DNA from: a virus
Length of the DNA: 32,785 bases
Strand: one strand, 5' to 3'
Virus record (IMG/VR): IMGVR_UViG_3300023178_000168
Location: 1 to 32,785 of that record
Below are positions 32,051 through 32,785 of the stretch, piece after piece; within the stretch, counting starts at the first letter, position 1, and each line of letters opens with the position of its first letter. A model generated the notes under the pieces. That model searched no databases and was not told where the DNA came from. It was given only the letters and a program-made list of their open reading frames with translations. The position numbers were made by a program, and so were the translations under genes.

Positions 32051-32785
32051 TCATGCTATATCAAGGGAACCCCTGTCAATCGCGATAACACCCTCGTCTT
32101 CAAGACGCGCTTCTTCGCCTTCTGTGCTTCGCAGTCGCTTGGTTTTTTTTGCCGTGGCTGGTTTCAACTCATCATCGGCTCGCGCCGCAGGGTCAAAATC
32201 GGGGAGTGTTTCATCGTTGATGTTTTGAGTAGGTCCGCGCGGATGTTCGTCGGGGGTTGCATATCCGATACCCAAACCCTGCACACCGGTGCTGGTGATT
32301 TTCTCTTTGGCGAGATGTTCCAATCCGCGCTCCGCCAATTCAAGTCCACGCTTGATGACCTCTTCTTCTTCCTCCAACACATGCTTTCGTTTCTTGGAGT
32401 GTCCAGCGGGAGGTTCGGGTTCAACTTCATCGTATTCGGGTTCTTCAACATCCTCTTCTTTCAACAACCAAGCCGCTTTTGTTATCCAATACGCTTCTTG
32501 GTCCCGCGCTAATCGCACGAGGTAGTCGTTACCCCACACAGATGAGCGCGGCTCAACATACCACAAGCCGTTCTCTTTGCTCGTTTTACAAATCACCTCA
32601 TCATCAAACGCAGGGAAGCGTATGATGATGTTGCCTTTCTTCATGGACACCTGTTGAGGAACATGATGTTCACCCGACATGATAGCGAGTGTTTCTACGC
32701 TGTTGGCCGCGAACGGTTCATTATCGGTGATTTTCGCCGAGCGTATTCGGTAAAGTGGATGCTCTTTGTTTGATGCGCTGACACC
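32051..32785 (-). CDS. C-terminal part of a structural protein, possibly portal (cut by right edge)
   Basis: The frame is open without a stop from the right edge to TGA at 32051-32053, giving 244 codons; no start is inside the window that needs to be used. The first part is mixed alpha-beta (KEHPLYRIRSAKITDNEPFA, KKGNIIIRFPAFDDEVICKT), then YWITKAAWLLKEED. From about residue 130 the chain is acidic and disordered (VEEPEYDEVEPEPPAGHSKK), with a helical VLEEEEEVIKRGLELAERGL and a Lys/Glu-rich end. Tailed viruses usually place the portal gene before protease and capsid genes, and portals often have acidic, disordered tails. I infer portal only from order; the visible part has no decisive motif. 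A different head protein is possible. Confidence 0.62.
   Translation of the reverse strand, partial: GVSASNKEHPLYRIRSAKITDNEPFAANSVETLAIMSGEHHVPQQVSMKKGNIIIRFPAFDDEVICKTSKENGLWYVEPRSSVWGNDYLVRLARDQEAYWITKAAWLLKEEDVEEPEYDEVEPEPPAGHSKKRKHVLEEEEEVIKRGLELAERGLEHLAKEKITSTGVQGLGIGYATPDEHPRGPTQNINDETLPDFDPAARADDELKPATAKKTKRLRSTEGEEARLEDEGVIAIDRGSLDIA

Noticed and set aside
31823-32512. 229-codon plus-strand frame
   Set aside because: Antisense shadow of the protease start and of the partial portal-like gene, with no ribosome site or domain.
1-32785. CRISPR arrays, tRNA genes, insertion sequences, attachment sites, promoters or terminators
   Set aside because: No spaced repeat array, no tRNA-like clover leaf, no transposase and no intergenic space longer than 20 nt to hold promoters or terminators.

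Overview
The window is a densely packed structural (late) gene module of a tailed double-stranded DNA virus (Caudoviricetes, siphovirus-like plan). Every gene I can support lies on the minus strand, so gene order runs from right to left: a partial, possibly portal-like gene, a fused prohead protease and scaffold, the HK97-fold major capsid protein, small capsid or neck accessory proteins, a head-tail connector, a probable tail terminator, a tail tube protein, accessory proteins, a frameshifted tail assembly chaperone, the tape measure protein, a distal-tail-like protein, a giant 5,109-residue tip or fibre protein, a tail-hub-like protein, and the start of a tail-fibre-like protein. Both window edges cut a gene.

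There is essentially no non-coding DNA. The largest gap between genes is 20 nt, and most junctions are TGATG or ATGA overlaps, or have the stop codon embedded in the next Shine-Dalgarno sequence (TGAGGTG). I see no promoter, terminator, tRNA, CRISPR or mobile element, so the module is probably one long transcript read by coupled translation. Several genes need non-ATG starts (TTG at 28945, 28306 and 24776), and one 57-residue gene at 28133-28306 is easily missed.

The host is not stated by the sequence. Four small proteins with zinc-ribbon-like cysteine pairs inside a structural operon, GGTGA-type ribosome sites and the overall style make an archaeal (for example marine euryarchaeal) tailed virus plausible, but a bacteriophage is not excluded. 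The protein style resembles uncultivated marine viruses.

The most interesting points are: (1) six palindromic tetranucleotides (GATC, CTAG, AGCT, TCGA, GTAC, ACGT) were not found anywhere in a by-eye scan, although CATG, TGCA, CCGG, GGCC, GCGC and CGCG are present; (2) an unrecognised tag-like motif, roughly (N/K)P(M/I)xxAWxLLK, occurs in four otherwise unrelated proteins, two of which also share an identical 22-bp leader; (3) a textbook -1 slippery heptamer CCCTTTA joins two tail chaperone frames; (4) the 15.3-kb open giant gene sits between distal-tail-like and hub-like genes; (5) the protease gene has an internal ribosome site that would make a separate scaffold.
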